A stretch of 64,000 nucleotides of DNA from DSOI01 sp041394885 (GCA_041394885.1 JAWKHI010000001.1:248001-312000); one strand, 5' to 3'; numbered from the stretch's first letter, positions 43,636-52,466 are shown. A program made the numbers and translations. Notes: generated by a model not told the origin, from the sequence alone.

Positions 43636-44007
43636 ATGGACCTGATCATTCTGGTGAACGGTCTGCTACTGGCGGCCGGACTGGTAGTTTGCCTGGGGCT
43701 GTTCGTGCAACTGAAACGCGAGTTGCACCAACTGCGAAAGGCGGTGGGGCGTCCGAACGCGACGCAGCGCGGAAAGCCGGCCGCAATCCGGATCCCGATC
43801 GATCCCTTGCCGCTTCCTCGCGGATCGAGAGAGCGGATGGGGCGCGAAGCGGGCGAAGGCACTCGAACCGAAGACGCACAGAGGGAGCCGATTGACACCC
43901 GGGAGCGTATCTCGCAGGATGAAATCCACCTTCGGGCTCGTCTGGAGGAACTCACCGGAGGCAGGGCGCACGGATTGCCCGGCGCCCTGGGAGGAGCAGA
44001 CATGTAG
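43636..44007 (+). CDS. small single-pass membrane protein of unknown function, flagellar cluster
   Basis: The ATG at 43636 follows GGAGG (43621-43625) by ten bases. The 123-residue product has one N-terminal membrane helix (MDLIILVNGLLLAAGLVVCLGLFVQL), then a short coiled-coil-like KRELHQLRKAVG and a charged, probably disordered tail (DTRERISQDEIHLRARLEEL). No family was recognised. Its place right behind the FliY-like gene, in the same direction, suggests a flagellar or motor accessory role. That is inference only. Confidence 0.65.
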   Translation: MDLIILVNGLLLAAGLVVCLGLFVQLKRELHQLRKAVGRPNATQRGKPAAIRIPIDPLPLPRGSRERMGREAGEGTRTEDAQREPIDTRERISQDEIHLRARLEELTGGRAHGLPGALGGADM

Positions 44008-44074
44008 CCCGCCCCGGAGCGATGGGCCAGCCCCGGAAGCGAATGAGTTAGCCTGAGTTTGGCGGTTGGCCAGG

Positions 44075-45013
44075 TTAGAATCGCTCTTCACGCTGCACGA
44101 TCGGGCGGACGGGACGGGGCCGGACGGGACCGCGGTCGCGGGCCCCGCGCCGATCAGACGGACCGGATTCCAGGCTCACCGTCACGCTAATCGGATTGCG
44201 ATCGCGGACTACGCCGACAATGATCTGCCGGGAGTCGCCGGGTTTGTCCTGTTCAGGACGGGCATCGGGCGGAAGGCGAAGCTGCCGGGACAAATCGGCG
44301 GGGCTATCCACAGGATTTTGACCGACTTTGGTGATCACGTCGCCCGCCTTCAGCCCGGCCTTCTCGGCTGCCGAACCTTTCATGACCGAGCGGACGAGCA
44401 CGCCGTGCTCTACGCCGAAAAAGCCGGCCAGTTGTCCATCCACGGATTCGGCCTCGATGCCCAGCATCTGGCTGCGCCAACTCGTGTGAGCACGCGGGAT
44501 GTCGGGGATATGGATTTCCGGTACGACGAGCCGGCCCGGCCAGTTCCCGCCCATCGCCTGCGGACCGCGGCGGCTGCCGATGGCGGCTTTGACAGTGTGG
44601 GTCCGGCCATCGCGCCAGTACTCGATTGCCGCCTGGCGGCCCGCCGGGGTCTCACGAACGAGACGGACGAACTGCTCGGTCCCTTCCACTCTCTGGCCGT
44701 TGTACTCGAGGACCACGTCGCCCTTCTGAAGCCCTGCTTTGGCGGCTGGACTGTCGTCGGCGACCATGGTGATCTCGACCCCGCGCTCCTCCTTGAGCTT
44801 GAGAGCACGCGCGCGCGCAGCGTCGATCTCCTGCACATTGACGCCGAGGAAACTCCCGGAGGCAGGAGCAAACGCGAGGAGCCCGGGCGGCCCCGTGGGG
44901 GCTGGCGCAAACGCAAGGCGCGGACGGACGACAACATCCTCATCCTGTGCGCAGAGGGTGCCGGCCGCAACGGCGGAACAAAGCAAGCTGATGCGAATGG
45001 CGTTGAAAGACAT
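44075..45013 (-). CDS. secreted protein with two PDZ domains
   Basis: The 312-residue product has a signal peptide (MSFNAIRISLLCSAVAAGTLCAQ). The first PDZ domain (about 55-130; GSFLGVNVQEIDAARARALKLKEERGVEITMVADDSPAAKAGLQKGDVVLEYNGQRVEG) and the second (about 175-255; VLVRSVMKGSAAEKAGLKAGDVITKVGQNPV) follow. There is no protease domain, so it differs from DegP-type proteases and may bind peptides or envelope proteins. The start at 45013 was chosen for its AAAGGAG five bases upstream. It is the last gene of the sigma/anti-sigma/DUF4097 operon. Confidence 0.82.
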   Translation of the reverse strand: MSFNAIRISLLCSAVAAGTLCAQDEDVVVRPRLAFAPAPTGPPGLLAFAPASGSFLGVNVQEIDAARARALKLKEERGVEITMVADDSPAAKAGLQKGDVVLEYNGQRVEGTEQFVRLVRETPAGRQAAIEYWRDGRTHTVKAAIGSRRGPQAMGGNWPGRLVVPEIHIPDIPRAHTSWRSQMLGIEAESVDGQLAGFFGVEHGVLVRSVMKGSAAEKAGLKAGDVITKVGQNPVDSPADLSRQLRLPPDARPEQDKPGDSRQIIVGVVRDRNPISVTVSLESGPSDRRGARDRGPVRPRPVRPIVQREERF

Positions 45014-45077
45014 AATTACTCCTTTGTAAAGTCCGGCCGCCGTGGAGCCTTGACGCGAATGGGCCAACCGGATGGCG

Positions 45078-46265
45078 TTACTTGCGGCGAAGGTAGATGG
45101 TGCCATCGGAGGCGGCAATCCGCAACAAGGGCCCTCCCCCGTTCAAGGCGCCGGTGGCCACAGTCCGATAGCGGGTGCGAACATCGGGCGCCTGCACCCG
45201 GATCTCGTTGAACTCGGAAACGATCCGCTGCGCCCGTCCTGGTGATTCGTTCCACGCCTCCACCGTCACTGCCAGATTAGACGGAAGAAGAATCGTAATG
45301 TCACCGCCATCGGTGCTGATAAAAGAGTCGGAGAGCGGACGGCCATCCAGTAACTCGGCAAGAATACTGCCGAGAGCGGTGACAGCGCGCAGCTGGCCGG
45401 AGACGCCGCGCAGGCGAATCCCGCCGGCCGCGGCCTGGCACTGCACACCGCGCGCCGAACTGACTTCAATCGCTCCGGCTGCATTCTCGGCGCTGACTTC
45501 GCCATCGGCTTCATGGACCCGGATCACCCCACCATTGGTGCGAGCGGCGACGGGACCGAACGCGCGCATGACAACGACATTGCCGGCGCCGGTGATGGCC
45601 CTGACAGGGCCGCTTTCTCCCACATAGATTTGGCCGCCGCCGGTCTGGAGAGTGACCATTCCGCCGGCCTTGGCCACGCGAATGGGACCGCCACCGGTGG
45701 TTGCCTCCACCGAAGTGCCGATGGTTCCGATTTCGATTTCTCCGCCGCCGGTGCGAACCCGCACGGGCCCGACGACGCCATCGACGCGAACGGGTCCGCC
45801 AGCGGTCCCCGCATCCAGAGAGGCCGCGACGTTGGCAATATCGAGACTGCCACTCGAGGTTTCCAGTTGGACCCGGTCGAGGGAGCGGGGACCTTCGATG
45901 TCCACGTCGGCGGTGACGCGAGACAGGGCCGGGGCTTTGGCCACGACACGAACCGTTTCGCCCAGGCGCCAAGCCCGGAAGTCACATTGGTCGAGAAGCC
46001 GGCGGGCCTCGGCTTGGCTTGCCGCACGCACACGCCGTCTCACCTGGACGGCAAGGCGGCTGGTCTCTCCGCCCCGGATCCGGATGGCGCCCCGGGTTTC
46101 CACACGGAGCGCCGCGGCGGCGGGTAGGGACGCGTGGAGCGTCTCGACCCACTCGCCGCCTTCCAAACGAAGAGGCGATGCGGACGGATTCGCCTGCGAC
46201 CAAGCCGTTTGCGGCAACAGGGCGACGGCCAGGGCACCGATGGGAACCGCGAAACGCATTGCCAT
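45078..46265 (-). CDS. exported DUF4097-type beta-helical protein
   Basis: This 395-residue protein has a signal peptide (MAMRFAVPIGALAVALLPQTAWSQ) and a long run of short beta repeats rich in G-x-V/I alternation (TSSGSLDIANVAASLDAGTAGGPVRVDGVVGPVRVRTGGGEIEIGTIG). This is the adhesin-like right-handed beta-helix of DUF4097 proteins. The function of such proteins is unknown; they occur widely in operons with ECF sigma factors. The ATG comes three bases after the stop of the anti-sigma gene, so they are translationally linked. A second in-frame ATG two codons on is possible. Confidence 0.82.
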   Translation of the reverse strand: MAMRFAVPIGALAVALLPQTAWSQANPSASPLRLEGGEWVETLHASLPAAAALRVETRGAIRIRGGETSRLAVQVRRRVRAASQAEARRLLDQCDFRAWRLGETVRVVAKAPALSRVTADVDIEGPRSLDRVQLETSSGSLDIANVAASLDAGTAGGPVRVDGVVGPVRVRTGGGEIEIGTIGTSVEATTGGGPIRVAKAGGMVTLQTGGGQIYVGESGPVRAITGAGNVVVMRAFGPVAARTNGGVIRVHEADGEVSAENAAGAIEVSSARGVQCQAAAGGIRLRGVSGQLRAVTALGSILAELLDGRPLSDSFISTDGGDITILLPSNLAVTVEAWNESPGRAQRIVSEFNEIRVQAPDVRTRYRTVATGALNGGGPLLRIAASDGTIYLRRK

Positions 46266-46268
46266 GAT

Positions 46269-47261
46269 TCAGAAAGTGTCGACCGAGGCATTCATCTCGC
46301 GCAGAGCACGTTGTGTGCGGAGGCGGATGTAGCCATTTTCTTCGCGCTGCATGAGTTCCTGGAGCGCACCCACCCTGTCGCGCGGAATCGCGCGGGCTTT
46401 GTTCTGAATCAGCAGGTCCACGGCTTGCGTACGCAGGCCGGAATGCTCATCCTGAAGCAGAACATGCGCCAGAGACCGGCGGACATCGGAATCACCGGCG
46501 AAAGGCCGCAGTCCGTCGAGGGCCTTGAGGCGGACGCCGGGATTGGGGTCCGATTCGAGAGCGACCATGAGGGCGCGCCGGACTTCCATGGTTTCCGAGT
46601 CCCGCCGCAGCAACTCCATGGAGTCCACGCGGAGTCCGGGATCGGCGGGATCCTGCGCCGCCGACAGTAGCAGTGCGCGAATGCGATCGTCGCCCGGCAG
46701 GCCATCGACGGTGCTGCGGCGGGTCTCCTCGAGAACAAGGCGCACTCGGCCGTCCGTCCCGGGCTCGACGGCGCGGACACGGGTGGCGATGGCGGCCGCG
46801 GAGGCAGACTGGGCCTGGCGCGGCGCCGGCGCCGACCGCCCGGCGACAAAGCCGAGCGCGAGCAGCGCGAAAGCGGCGGCAGGCTTCCAAACCGGCATCG
46901 CAGTTCCAGTGAGGAAATCCGGCAACCGGAGCCACTTTGATCCCGCTTGCCAGGGCCAGAAGGAAGTACCGCGGTGGGAAGCACGATCGCCGGCCGTGTC
47001 GCTTTCGGCGCGCAACTGCGCCGACAGAGCCTGACGGCAGCTGGTGAGCAGGCCCGCTGGGAGGTCCGGTTGCGAGGCGGAGATGTGGGCGTGCAGATCG
47101 ATTTCCTCGCGCAGACGGAGGGAACATTCCTCGCACTCGGTCAGGTGCTGCTCGACCGATTCCTCCTCGTCGAAGGAGAGTTCGCCGTACAGATGCAGCC
47201 AGAGAAGGGCGGTCACCTCCTGGCACTGCCGGTTGTCCTGGGAGTTACCGTGGGGCGTCAT
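46269..47261 (-). CDS. putative anti-sigma factor: zinc-finger, membrane helix and periplasmic HEAT repeats
   Basis: The 330-residue protein has a zf-HC2 anti-sigma motif (HLTECEECSLRL, about 39-50), one membrane helix (PAAAFALLALGFVAGRSA, about 127-144) and a periplasmic C-terminal half made of HEAT-like helical repeats (about 190-325; LRVDSMELLRRDSETMEVRRALMVALESDPNPGVRLKALDGL). The N-terminal zinc domain would bind the sigma factor encoded just before it. The start overlaps the sigma stop (ATGA). HEAT repeats on an anti-sigma factor suggest direct sensing of an envelope protein or ligand. Confidence 0.8.
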   Translation of the reverse strand: MTPHGNSQDNRQCQEVTALLWLHLYGELSFDEEESVEQHLTECEECSLRLREEIDLHAHISASQPDLPAGLLTSCRQALSAQLRAESDTAGDRASHRGTSFWPWQAGSKWLRLPDFLTGTAMPVWKPAAAFALLALGFVAGRSAPAPRQAQSASAAAIATRVRAVEPGTDGRVRLVLEETRRSTVDGLPGDDRIRALLLSAAQDPADPGLRVDSMELLRRDSETMEVRRALMVALESDPNPGVRLKALDGLRPFAGDSDVRRSLAHVLLQDEHSGLRTQAVDLLIQNKARAIPRDRVGALQELMQREENGYIRLRTQRALREMNASVDTF

Positions 47262-47881
47262 ACGAGATCTCCGAGCGCGACGCGCATTTTCTGGGTGGCG
47301 CGGAACAAGCAGTTTTTAGCGGCCTCTTCGGTTGTGCCGAGCATTTCCCCGATGGCGCGGAGGCGCATGCCTTCGTGGTGGCGCATTTCAAAAACCGCGC
47401 GCTCGCGGGGGGTAAGTTCCTGGAGCGCCGCCGACACCCGCTCGCGCACCTGTGCGCTGGCCAATTGGCGCTGCGGATCGCCGCCGGCACCGGTTTCAGC
47501 CACCACGAGCATCCGGTCCCGAATCCCGTCTTCGGTTTCGATGGCGGCCGACTCCTCGCGGCGGACACGCTTCTTGCGCAACTGATCGAGACAAAGATTG
47601 GTGACGATGCGGTAGAGCCAGGTATGGAAGGAGCAATCGAAGCGGAAGTTCTTGAGGTTGCGGTGGACACGGAGGAACGCCTCCTGGTAGATGTCGCGGG
47701 CATCCTCTTCGCTGCGCAGGAGATGATAGGCAAGGCGCAGGACGTTCTGGTCATAGGTCCGCACGAGGTCTTCAAAGGCCTCCTGATCGCCTTTTTGCGC
47801 CGCCCGAATCAGTTCCGCTTCATCGCGCACAGAGGGTTTGAATACCCCGGCTACCGTTGCTCCAGGTTCTCCACTCCACAT
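47258..47881 (-). CDS. ECF-family RNA polymerase sigma factor
   Basis: This is a sigma factor of 207 residues with region 2 (EAFEDLVRTYDQNVLRLAYHLLRSEEDARDIYQEAFLRVHRNLKNF... FHTWLYRIVTNLCLDQLRKKR) and region 4 (LQELTPRERAVFEMRHHEGMRLRAIGEMLGTTEEAAKNCLFRATQKMRVAL). It lacks regions 1 and 3. The ATG at 47881 was chosen; an in-frame start five codons upstream is less likely. It heads a four-gene operon with its probable anti-sigma factor, a DUF4097 protein and a PDZ protein. It probably autoregulates this operon. The promoter was not identified. Confidence 0.88.
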   Translation of the reverse strand: MWSGEPGATVAGVFKPSVRDEAELIRAAQKGDQEAFEDLVRTYDQNVLRLAYHLLRSEEDARDIYQEAFLRVHRNLKNFRFDCSFHTWLYRIVTNLCLDQLRKKRVRREESAAIETEDGIRDRMLVVAETGAGGDPQRQLASAQVRERVSAALQELTPRERAVFEMRHHEGMRLRAIGEMLGTTEEAAKNCLFRATQKMRVALGDLV

Positions 47882-48143
47882 TAGGACAGATCCCACACAT
47901 CAGGATAGACGCACGCCGCCAAAAAACGTCGCGCCGATGGCGAAACGGCGGCGGACGGGGGCGAAGCGGCGGGCTCCAACCGATTGAGGGGGCAGGAAAG
48001 GCGGGGAATCGCGCGGCGGCGGGAATTGCGCCGCCGGAGATGGCGGGGCGCGGCGATCCGCCTCACCGGCCCCCCGTCGGGTGGCCGTGGCGGGGGAACC
48101 GGAGGCGAGGCGCCAGCAAAATCGCCCCCGGTGCGGGTGGCTT

Positions 48144-49013
48144 CTAGACGCTGACCACGGGACAGGGGCTCTGCCGGATAATCGAGTAGGCGTCGGCCTT
48201 CAACCGTCCGATGATCCCCGCTTCGGCCCGACGGCCGATGACGACGAGGTTCGCAACGGCTCGTTCGGCCGCCCGATGCACCACGTGCGCCGGATCGCCG
48301 GACTCCACGGTCACCTCCGCCTCGACGCCCGCTTTGCTCAGCAGCGCGTCGATCCGCTCCCGCGCCTGCCGGATGAGATGAGTGCGCCAATCAGGATCGA
48401 AATACTCGCCGGTGCGCCCCTCGAGGTTTGGCGTGGCGTGCGCCACAATCAGCTTCGCCTCGTGATCGGCCGCAAACTGCGACGCCCACTCGAGCACCCG
48501 TTCCGACATCTTTCCCAGGTCCACGGCCGCCACGATGGTGCCGAATTTGTCGTCGAGTGGGGGTGGATCCTCCAGGTGCGCGCCCGTCCACACGGGACAA
48601 TCGGCGTCGTGGAGGACCTTGGCGGCCACCGAGCCGAGGATGAACCGACGGAAAGGCCCATAGCCATGGGTGGGCATGACGATCACGTCGGTCTTCTCGT
48701 CGTGGGCGTATTGCACAATCTGGTGCGCAGGATCACCCACCAGCAGGACATCGGTCGCCTTGATGCCGCTCAGATGCTGCGACGAAAAGCTGGCGCACTG
48801 GGTTTGCGCCTCCTGCTTGCGGGACTCGAACATTTCCGTTAGCGCGATGGTGCCGGCTTCCATGGAGCCCACGGGCGCAAACAACGGAGGCATTACATGC
48901 ACCACGCTCACGCGGGCGCCGTAGTGCGTCGCCAGAAGCTTTGCATGTTCGGCAGCCGCGGCCGAACGCTCAGAAAGATCCACGGGGAGAAGGATATGTT
49001 TGATTGGGAGCAT
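48144..49013 (-). CDS. universal stress protein with two UspA domains
   Basis: The 289-residue cytosolic protein is a tandem of two UspA domains (1-145 and 155-289). Each opens with a hydrophobic strand (KHILLPVDLSERSAAAAEHAKLLA; GTIVAAVDLGKMSERVLEWASQF). The first domain carries the ATP-binding G-x2-G-x9-G-S pattern (HGYGPFRRFILGSVAAKVLHDADCPV); the second has a degenerate form (IGRRAEAGIIGRLKADAYSIIRQSPCPV). These proteins bind ATP and are induced by growth arrest or oxidative stress. AAAGGA lies before the ATG, in a leader with a duplicated 12-bp unit. The gene is monocistronic. Confidence 0.9.
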   Translation of the reverse strand: MLPIKHILLPVDLSERSAAAAEHAKLLATHYGARVSVVHVMPPLFAPVGSMEAGTIALTEMFESRKQEAQTQCASFSSQHLSGIKATDVLLVGDPAHQIVQYAHDEKTDVIVMPTHGYGPFRRFILGSVAAKVLHDADCPVWTGAHLEDPPPLDDKFGTIVAAVDLGKMSERVLEWASQFAADHEAKLIVAHATPNLEGRTGEYFDPDWRTHLIRQARERIDALLSKAGVEAEVTVESGDPAHVVHRAAERAVANLVVIGRRAEAGIIGRLKADAYSIIRQSPCPVVSV

Positions 49014-49024
49014 CGCCTAATCCT

Positions 49025-49050
49025 TTCACATTCAGGCCTTCACATTCAGG
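49025..49050 (-). repeat. tandem 12-bp repeat in the leader of the universal stress gene
   Basis: TTCACATTCAGG occurs at 49025-49036 and 49039-49050, two bases apart. On the minus strand the unit reads CCTGAATGTGAA, and the copy nearer the start runs into the Shine-Dalgarno GAAAGGA. The duplication gives two similar purine-rich segments in the leader. Confidence 0.8.
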
Positions 49051-49243
49051 ATAGTGCAAGTGTGGAACCATTCGGCGGAGAGCCCACCCATGCGCGGGGC
49101 ACGGTCCCGGTAGCTCCAGTACAATTTTCCTACGCGGCGGCATCTCAAAACGCGCAAGAATATTACCTTGGACAAACCGCTTGCCCGGCGCGATGGGCCG
49201 TGCGGCGGCAAGCAGCGGCAGACTTTGTGACGAGAGGATCCGG

Positions 49244-50116
49244 ATGAAAGGCATCATTCTGGCGGGCGGCAGCGGCACGCGGTTATTTCCCATTACGGAG
49301 GCGATCAGCAAGCAATTGCTGCCCGTCTATGACAAGCCCATGATCTACTACCCGCTCTCCACCCTGATGCTGGCCGGGATTCGCGACATCCTGATCATTT
49401 CGACGCCGGCGGATCTGCCCTCGTTCCAGCGACTGCTCGACGACGGAAGCCGTTTCGGCATTCGCCTGGAATACGCCGAGCAGCCACGCCCGGAGGGTCT
49501 GGCGCAGGCATTTCATATCGGCAGGGACTTCGTGGCAGGAGGGCCCGCCGCGCTGATCCTCGGCGACAACCTGTTCTACGGCCACGGCATCTCAGGGCAA
49601 CTGCAGAATGCGGCGGCGCGGAGCGAGGGCGCCACCGTGTTTGGCTACTGGGTGAAGGATCCCGAACGCTACGGCGTAGTCGAATTCGGCGCCGATGGCC
49701 GGGCGGTTTCGATCGAGGAGAAACCTGCCAATCCGCGGTCCAACTACGCCGTGGTCGGATTGTACTTCTACGATTCCGCCATCACGGCCATCGCCGAATC
49801 CATCCGCCCCTCGGCCCGCGGCGAATACGAGATCACGGCCGTCAACAACGAATATCTTTCGCGGGGGCAGTTGAGCGTCGAACTGTTCGGGCGCGGCATG
49901 GCTTGGCTCGACACGGGCACGCATGAGTCCTTGCTCCAGGCGGGCAATTTCGTCCAGACGATCGAACAGCGGCAGGGCCTAAAAATCGGATGCCCGGAGG
50001 AGGTGGCGCTGAACATGGGTTTCCTGGACGCCGCCCAGGTGGCCGCTTCCGCCGAGCGCTACCGCAACTCGGGCTATGGCGACTACCTGCTGAGTTTGGT
50101 CAAAACGAACCGTTGA
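49244..50116 (+). CDS. rfbA: glucose-1-phosphate thymidylyltransferase
   Basis: This 290-residue enzyme makes dTDP-glucose from dTTP and glucose-1-phosphate, the first step to dTDP-rhamnose and other deoxysugars. It shows the nucleotidyltransferase signature MKGIILAGGSGTRLFPITEAISKQLLPVYDKPMIYYPLSTLML, the LGDNLFYGHG metal site, IEEKPANPRSNYAVVGLYFYD, and WLDTGTHESLLQAGNFV. The ATG at 49244 (after GAGAGGATCCGG) was chosen because the family starts at MKGIILAGG. The 4,6-dehydratase gene follows 61 bp on; rfbC and rfbD are not in the window. Confidence 0.94.
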   Translation: MKGIILAGGSGTRLFPITEAISKQLLPVYDKPMIYYPLSTLMLAGIRDILIISTPADLPSFQRLLDDGSRFGIRLEYAEQPRPEGLAQAFHIGRDFVAGGPAALILGDNLFYGHGISGQLQNAAARSEGATVFGYWVKDPERYGVVEFGADGRAVSIEEKPANPRSNYAVVGLYFYDSAITAIAESIRPSARGEYEITAVNNEYLSRGQLSVELFGRGMAWLDTGTHESLLQAGNFVQTIEQRQGLKIGCPEEVALNMGFLDAAQVAASAERYRNSGYGDYLLSLVKTNR

Positions 50117-50177
50117 TTCTCACCACGGCGCGACGGCAACTCCGTCGAATCGGCTACGATTGGAAGTTACAGCTACT

Positions 50178-51206
50178 ATGAAATTGCTCGTCACCGGCGG
50201 CGCCGGCTTTATCGGATCGGCTTTTGTCCGCCTCCTTCTCGAATCGGAATCCGCAGTGAGTATCGTCAACCTGGACAAGCTCACCTATGCGGGCAATCTC
50301 GACAATTTGGAGCCGGTGGCCGGTTCGTCCCGTTATCGTTTCGTCCAGGGCGACATCTGCGATCAACAACTGGTGGAGGGGCTGATTCGCGACGAAGGTG
50401 TGGACGCCATCGTCCACTTCGCCGCCGAATCGCACGTGGATCGAAGCATCCTCTCCCCCGCCCCGGTGTTCGAGACCAATCTCCGCGGCACGTTTGCCCT
50501 TCTCGAAGCCGCCCGGCTCACCAAGTTATCCCGGTTCGTCCATGTTTCCACCGACGAAGTTTACGGAAGCATTGACCCGCCGCATGACGCCGACGAAACC
50601 TATCCATTGCGCACGAGCAGCCCTTATTCGGCTTCCAAGGCGGGCTCCGATTTACTGGCCTTATCTTACTGTTCCACATATAAATTGCCGGTAACCGTCA
50701 CGCGCGCATCGAATAACTACGGTCCGTATCAATTCCCAGAAAAACTCATTCCTTTGATGATCTGCAACGCGCTCGAAGACAAGCCGCTCCCGGTCTATGG
50801 CGACGGGCAACAGATCCGGGACTGGCTTTTCGTCGACGATCATGCCCGCGCGATCTTCACGGTTCTCCAACGCGGGCGCGTGGGCGAGGCCTATAACATT
50901 TCCGGGAACTGCTCGCTCCCCAATCTCGAAGTAGTGCGACGCATTCTGGCCGCGACCGGAAAGCCGGAATCGCTGATCCAATGGGTGGACGACCGTCCCG
51001 GGCATGACCGGCGCTACGCCCTATCGAGCGCCAAACTCGAAGCCGAGACCGGGTTTGTTCCCGCCATGCAATTCGATCAGGGTTTACAGACCACGGTCGA
51101 CTGGTATCGCGCCAGCCGCACCTGGGTGGAACGAGTGCGCAGCGGCCAGTATCGCGACTTCTACGAGGAAAACTACGGGCAGCGCCTTTCTGCCCGCTCC
51201 GAGTAA
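50178..51206 (+). CDS. rfbB: dTDP-glucose 4,6-dehydratase
   Basis: The 342-residue short-chain-dehydrogenase-type enzyme converts dTDP-glucose to dTDP-4-keto-6-deoxyglucose using bound NAD. It has the Rossmann motif TGGAGFIGS (6-14), HFAAESHVDRSI, STDEVYGS with the catalytic acid, and the SPYSASKAGSDLL catalytic Tyr-Lys. The start MKLLVTGGAG at 50178 fits the family. It forms a pair with rfbA and supplies precursors for lipopolysaccharide or capsule. It is convergent with the downstream beta-propeller gene. Confidence 0.94.
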   Translation: MKLLVTGGAGFIGSAFVRLLLESESAVSIVNLDKLTYAGNLDNLEPVAGSSRYRFVQGDICDQQLVEGLIRDEGVDAIVHFAAESHVDRSILSPAPVFETNLRGTFALLEAARLTKLSRFVHVSTDEVYGSIDPPHDADETYPLRTSSPYSASKAGSDLLALSYCSTYKLPVTVTRASNNYGPYQFPEKLIPLMICNALEDKPLPVYGDGQQIRDWLFVDDHARAIFTVLQRGRVGEAYNISGNCSLPNLEVVRRILAATGKPESLIQWVDDRPGHDRRYALSSAKLEAETGFVPAMQFDQGLQTTVDWYRASRTWVERVRSGQYRDFYEENYGQRLSARSE

Positions 51207-51227
51207 ATCCACCGCACGAGCCCGGGG

Positions 51228-52328
51228 CTATCGCGGCTGATACTGCAATTCCGCCAAGCCGATGCCGTGCTCGCCGGCCGAGGAGTACAGCATCCAGACG
51301 CGGCCGTCTTCCCGGAAAATCGCCGGGTCGCGCAGCCCGTTCTCCCAGGCCCGGCTTCGTCCACCGCGTGAATAGACCAAGGGCAGACCGGCGCCTTCCC
51401 ATTTTTCCTCCGGACGCAGCACTTCCTGCGTTCCCCTGGCCCGCCACGACCGCGGGTCGCCTTGCATCGCGATCGCAGTGACAAAGATTCGCTCGGGCCT
51501 ATGCCCGACGCAACTGAAGTAAACCAACAAGTAGCCTCCGGCGATATCGGCGCCCACATGCCGGATCGAATAGCGCTCGGACCCGCTCTTGGCCCGGTCA
51601 CTCGCACCGGGTTCGCCGAGTTTCACCGGGTCGATCGCCGCCGCGATGTCGTCACCGATCACGCCGGCCAACTCTTCCATTTCCTCGCCGAGGGAACGGC
51701 TCCGCAGCAACGCGCCATGGCCGTTGATGGCGTACCAGTCACCCTGATGCCGGAATACACGCAGGTACGACGGCCCAACCTTGGCGTCGACGGCCGTGAA
51801 CCGCAAGCCGTCGTCCGACGCCGCCACCGACGAGATCTGCCCCGCCTCTTCGTCATTGACGCCTTTCACCCGAACGACGCCACTCGGCCGGCCGTGATAG
51901 TAAAGGTAGATTTTCTTGCCGGCTTCGTCGACAACCGCCTCTGGAGAGGCGATATGGCCCCGGAGCCTCTTCTGGTTTTCGATCCGCAGCACGCCGCCGG
52001 CATGGATTTTCCACGGACCTTCGAGGCGATCGGCATAGGCGAGCCGGATGTACTTCCCAGCATGATGGGCGAAGTAGAGGTAGTAGTTTCCGAGCGGCTT
52101 TTCGACCCACGAAGGAACGCGAATCAGGGTCGGACCGTTGATGCTGTCTCCGTCCTCCTTGGAAAGCATCGTTTCGGCGACGATCGGGTTGGCCTTGGAT
52201 CGCGTTGCCCGAATCGCGAACGGCAGACCGTCCTCGGCTGCCATGCCGGTTGGATCGCTGAGAATCGCCACGGCGACAGCCATCGACGAAGCCATCCGGC
52301 GCACCGGGCAACTTGACAGGTTCCTCAT
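51228..52328 (-). CDS. exported beta-propeller glycosidase-like protein (GH43/GH32-type fold)
   Basis: The 366-residue protein has a signal peptide after a basic start (MRNLSSCPVRRMASSMAVAVAIL) and repeated Trp/Tyr-rich blades (YYLYFAHHAGKYIRLAYADRLEGPWKIHAGGVL; HIASPEAVVDEAGKKIYLYYHGRP; GLRDPAIFREDGRVWMLYSSAGEHGIGLAEL). These resemble the five-bladed propeller of GH43-type arabinan/xylan hydrolases. A catalytic set was not assigned, so it may be a lectin-like or phosphorylase relative. The start at 52328 was chosen because the open frame upstream passes through the tRNA-Arg and the opposite-strand CYTH gene. Confidence 0.68.
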   Translation of the reverse strand: MRNLSSCPVRRMASSMAVAVAILSDPTGMAAEDGLPFAIRATRSKANPIVAETMLSKEDGDSINGPTLIRVPSWVEKPLGNYYLYFAHHAGKYIRLAYADRLEGPWKIHAGGVLRIENQKRLRGHIASPEAVVDEAGKKIYLYYHGRPSGVVRVKGVNDEEAGQISSVAASDDGLRFTAVDAKVGPSYLRVFRHQGDWYAINGHGALLRSRSLGEEMEELAGVIGDDIAAAIDPVKLGEPGASDRAKSGSERYSIRHVGADIAGGYLLVYFSCVGHRPERIFVTAIAMQGDPRSWRARGTQEVLRPEEKWEGAGLPLVYSRGGRSRAWENGLRDPAIFREDGRVWMLYSSAGEHGIGLAELQYQPR

Positions 52329-52335
52329 TGGCTGT

Positions 52336-52341
52336 AGTATA
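52336..52341 (-). promoter_or_regulatory. -10 box TATACT, seven bases from the start codon
   Basis: On the minus strand TATACT ends seven bases before the ATG at 52328, so transcription would start at or next to the A of the start codon. No Shine-Dalgarno sequence is visible. A leaderless message is suggested. Confidence 0.45.
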
Positions 52342-52389
52342 CGATCGCGGGCGTCGGCGGATGAGGACAGGGGTAGAGACCTGGTGGGC

Positions 52390-52466
52390 TGGCGCGCCCG
52401 GAGAGACTCGAACTCCCGACCTGCTGGTTCGAAGCCAGACGCTCTATCCGACTGAGCTACGGGCGC
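52390..52466 (-). tRNA. tRNA-Arg (anticodon TCG)
   Basis: Read on the minus strand, GCGCCCG pairs with CGGGCGC to form the acceptor stem, and a D arm (TAGCTCAGTCGGATAGAGC) follows. The anticodon loop is CTTCGAA with anticodon TCG, and the T arm is GGGAGTTCGAGTCTCTC-like. The CCA end is encoded (52392-52390) after discriminator G. It decodes CGA-type arginine codons. It lies between the beta-propeller gene (same strand) and the CYTH gene (opposite strand). Confidence 0.93.
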
